From assembly GCA_022559845.1 (NCBI GenBank), contig CM040117.1, positions 77,227,731 to 77,291,730 of the forward strand: DNA of 64,000 nt, given 5' to 3'. Origin of the DNA: Amorphophallus konjac (Eukaryota; Streptophyta; Magnoliopsida; Alismatales; Araceae). Positions 62,614 to 64,000 of the stretch are shown piece after piece. The notes beneath the pieces were generated by a model that saw only the letters and a list, made by a program, of their open reading frames with translations, had not been told where the DNA came from and searched no databases. The first letter of the stretch is position 1, and each line of letters begins with the position of its first letter. Both the position numbers and the translations under genes were made by a program.

Positions 62614-64000
62614 ATCTCCCCCTTTTTGATGATGGCAACACTATGAATCAAGCAATGTTAGGGCATGAAAAAGAAATCAAAAACAATCAAGAGCAAACCA
62701 AAATGAGCATACTAACAAACCAGAAAGCCTCACTCAGAAATCACCCAGAAATACCATCTTCTTCTGAACCTCTTCTCTCTCCAAATCCGCTCCCTTACAA
62801 CTCGCTCTCAAAAGCCTCAGATGCCCTGAACCTCCCAGATGACCTCTCTCTTATACCACCTCTTCCTCAGATGCCCTCTCCCCCTTTGACATCATCAAAA
62901 GAAAATGAAAGATATATGCAGTTGCTGGAGACATAAGGAAGAAGTACAGTGACTTCATAGTGTAGAAAGACTCAAGAACATATCTTAAGAGAGTAAGTGA
63001 GGTGCTAAACTCAAGAGAAGATTCTTTAACTCTCGTAAACAATAGAGAATTAGAATGAGAGGAAAGTTTATCCACATACAGGGTATATGATGTAGAGCAT
63101 GGATGAACAAGTATGACAAGACATAGCTGTTTAAACAACTATACTAAGTAGACGACAAGAAGTACAAATAGAGAAAGTGTGCTCAAGGTATTGAGGACAG
63201 ACATTTCATTAATTTGCACAAATATAAAGAATATTATAGAGATTTTCAAGAAGACCAATAAGTAAGTTGGTAACTCACATCTTTGACATTAGGGAGACAC
63301 CTTGATCAGAGGCCGGAATCCCCAATTACTCAATGTGAGAACCTCATTACCTCTCCTTTTTAGAGAACAGAGTTAGTAACTATGGCTTTTTATGTGAGGA
63401 AACGCCTTGATCAGATGCCAGAGTCCCCAGTTACTCACCACCTTGTCACCATTGCTCTACGATGGTCAGAAACATTAAGATTATTTTGCAGAAAATTTTT
63501 CCTCCTTTTTTTTAAAATTTGACACCTCATGACGTGGGAAAGACTTCATTTCATTAATGAAGCTCCCAGTTTCTCAATGATCAAATCATAGACCTTTGTT
63601 CACTTAGGTGATCCTTTATATTGTGGAGATGAAATGTTTGAAGACAATACCAGAGGAACTGTTTCTTTGAAATGAATCTTGAAGTCTAGATTTCAAGTTG
63701 TTCTAGACAGATATCAAGACATACAAGTTTTATCCTGAACCAGAATCATTGACAATGTAGAAAGATATACTTCGAACACTTAATCCAAGTCTCTGATAGT
63801 CTACTAGAGAAAAGATTCTAGCTGGACTTTAGTTACACAAACATATAGACTTAAGAGATGAATGAGATTCTACAGACTGAGAGAGAACCGCACTCATTCA
63901 ATCATGAGAACCAGCAATGACACACATCTGATCAACCTTTTGAATCAGTCAAACTTCACTAACTACCCAGCTTCCCCTCAATTGATGCACAGTAGGAAAC
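62614..64000 (-). mobile_element. Sire-C 3' internal region, partial (continues beyond window)
   Basis: PPT at 62627-62614 (minus: AAAAAGGGGGAGAT), upstream PPT-like tract at about 62877-62892, then the conserved TGAGTAACTGGGGA-type blocks near 63300-63440 and 63550. Homologous over its length from about 62870 to the first 1.1 kb of the window. No gene; the pol end would lie just beyond 64000. Confidence 0.85.

Overview
This window is nuclear DNA of a flowering plant. I see no cellular gene, rRNA or tRNA gene; almost every base can be assigned to LTR retrotransposons, many nested in one another, as in gene-poor (probably pericentromeric) heterochromatin. The plant assignment rests on Sirevirus-type Ty1/copia, Tat-type Ty3/gypsy with a second (archaeal-type) RNase H, and a chromodomain-bearing Ty3/gypsy chromovirus. 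The species cannot be named from the sequence.

Layout. (1) 1-9004: a minus-strand Sirevirus (here Sire-1) with complete 5' LTR (6579-9004), PBS, gag and pol; its 3' LTR lies left of the window. (2) 9005-9210 and 35253-45529: two parts of one old plus-strand Tat element (TatH). The pol reading frame breaks at codon level at 9210 and resumes at 35253. (3) 9211-35247: a younger Tat element (Tat-2) inserted into TatH pol, with two ~3.3 kb LTRs, PBS, a gag with a triplicated module, pol and 3' tandem repeats. (4) 20957-30716: a minus-strand chromovirus inserted into the tandem repeats of Tat-2, with a perfect 5-bp target duplication. (5) 35253-45529: the rest of TatH: RNase H, integrase, four kinds of tandem repeat array, and an antisense, intron-containing gene with a plant-mobile-domain-like protein. 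(6) 45530-54476: a non-autonomous Sirevirus (Sire-A) without pol, inserted into the 5' part of that antisense gene. (7) 54484-62613: a scrambled block of related Sirevirus LTR and internal fragments in both orientations (Sire-B, Sire-C), including an extra ORF resembling the 'putative plant transposon protein' family. (8) 62614-64000: 3' noncoding part of a minus-strand Sirevirus, homologous to the first ~1.1 kb of the window.

The insertion order can be read directly: TatH is oldest; Sire-1, Tat-2 and Sire-A each interrupt it; the chromovirus interrupts Tat-2. LTR divergence judged by eye (Tat-2 about 4% in a sampled stretch, chromovirus about 2-3%) agrees with this order. Coding regions are near complete but broken by a few stops and frameshifts, so none of the copies looks autonomous now.

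Most unusual: the TatH antisense gene with four GT-AG introns whose splice phases all agree; short-motif arrays filling the LTRs of two unrelated families (AAGTCYRTRCA-type in Sireviruses, CCGGCGCGCC-type in Tat-2); a pol-less Sirevirus whose gag carries four zinc knuckles; in-frame triplication of the Tat-2 gag module with no recognisable protease; and a 21-bp TG...CA palindrome flanked by a 5-bp duplication, present in only one LTR of Tat-2.
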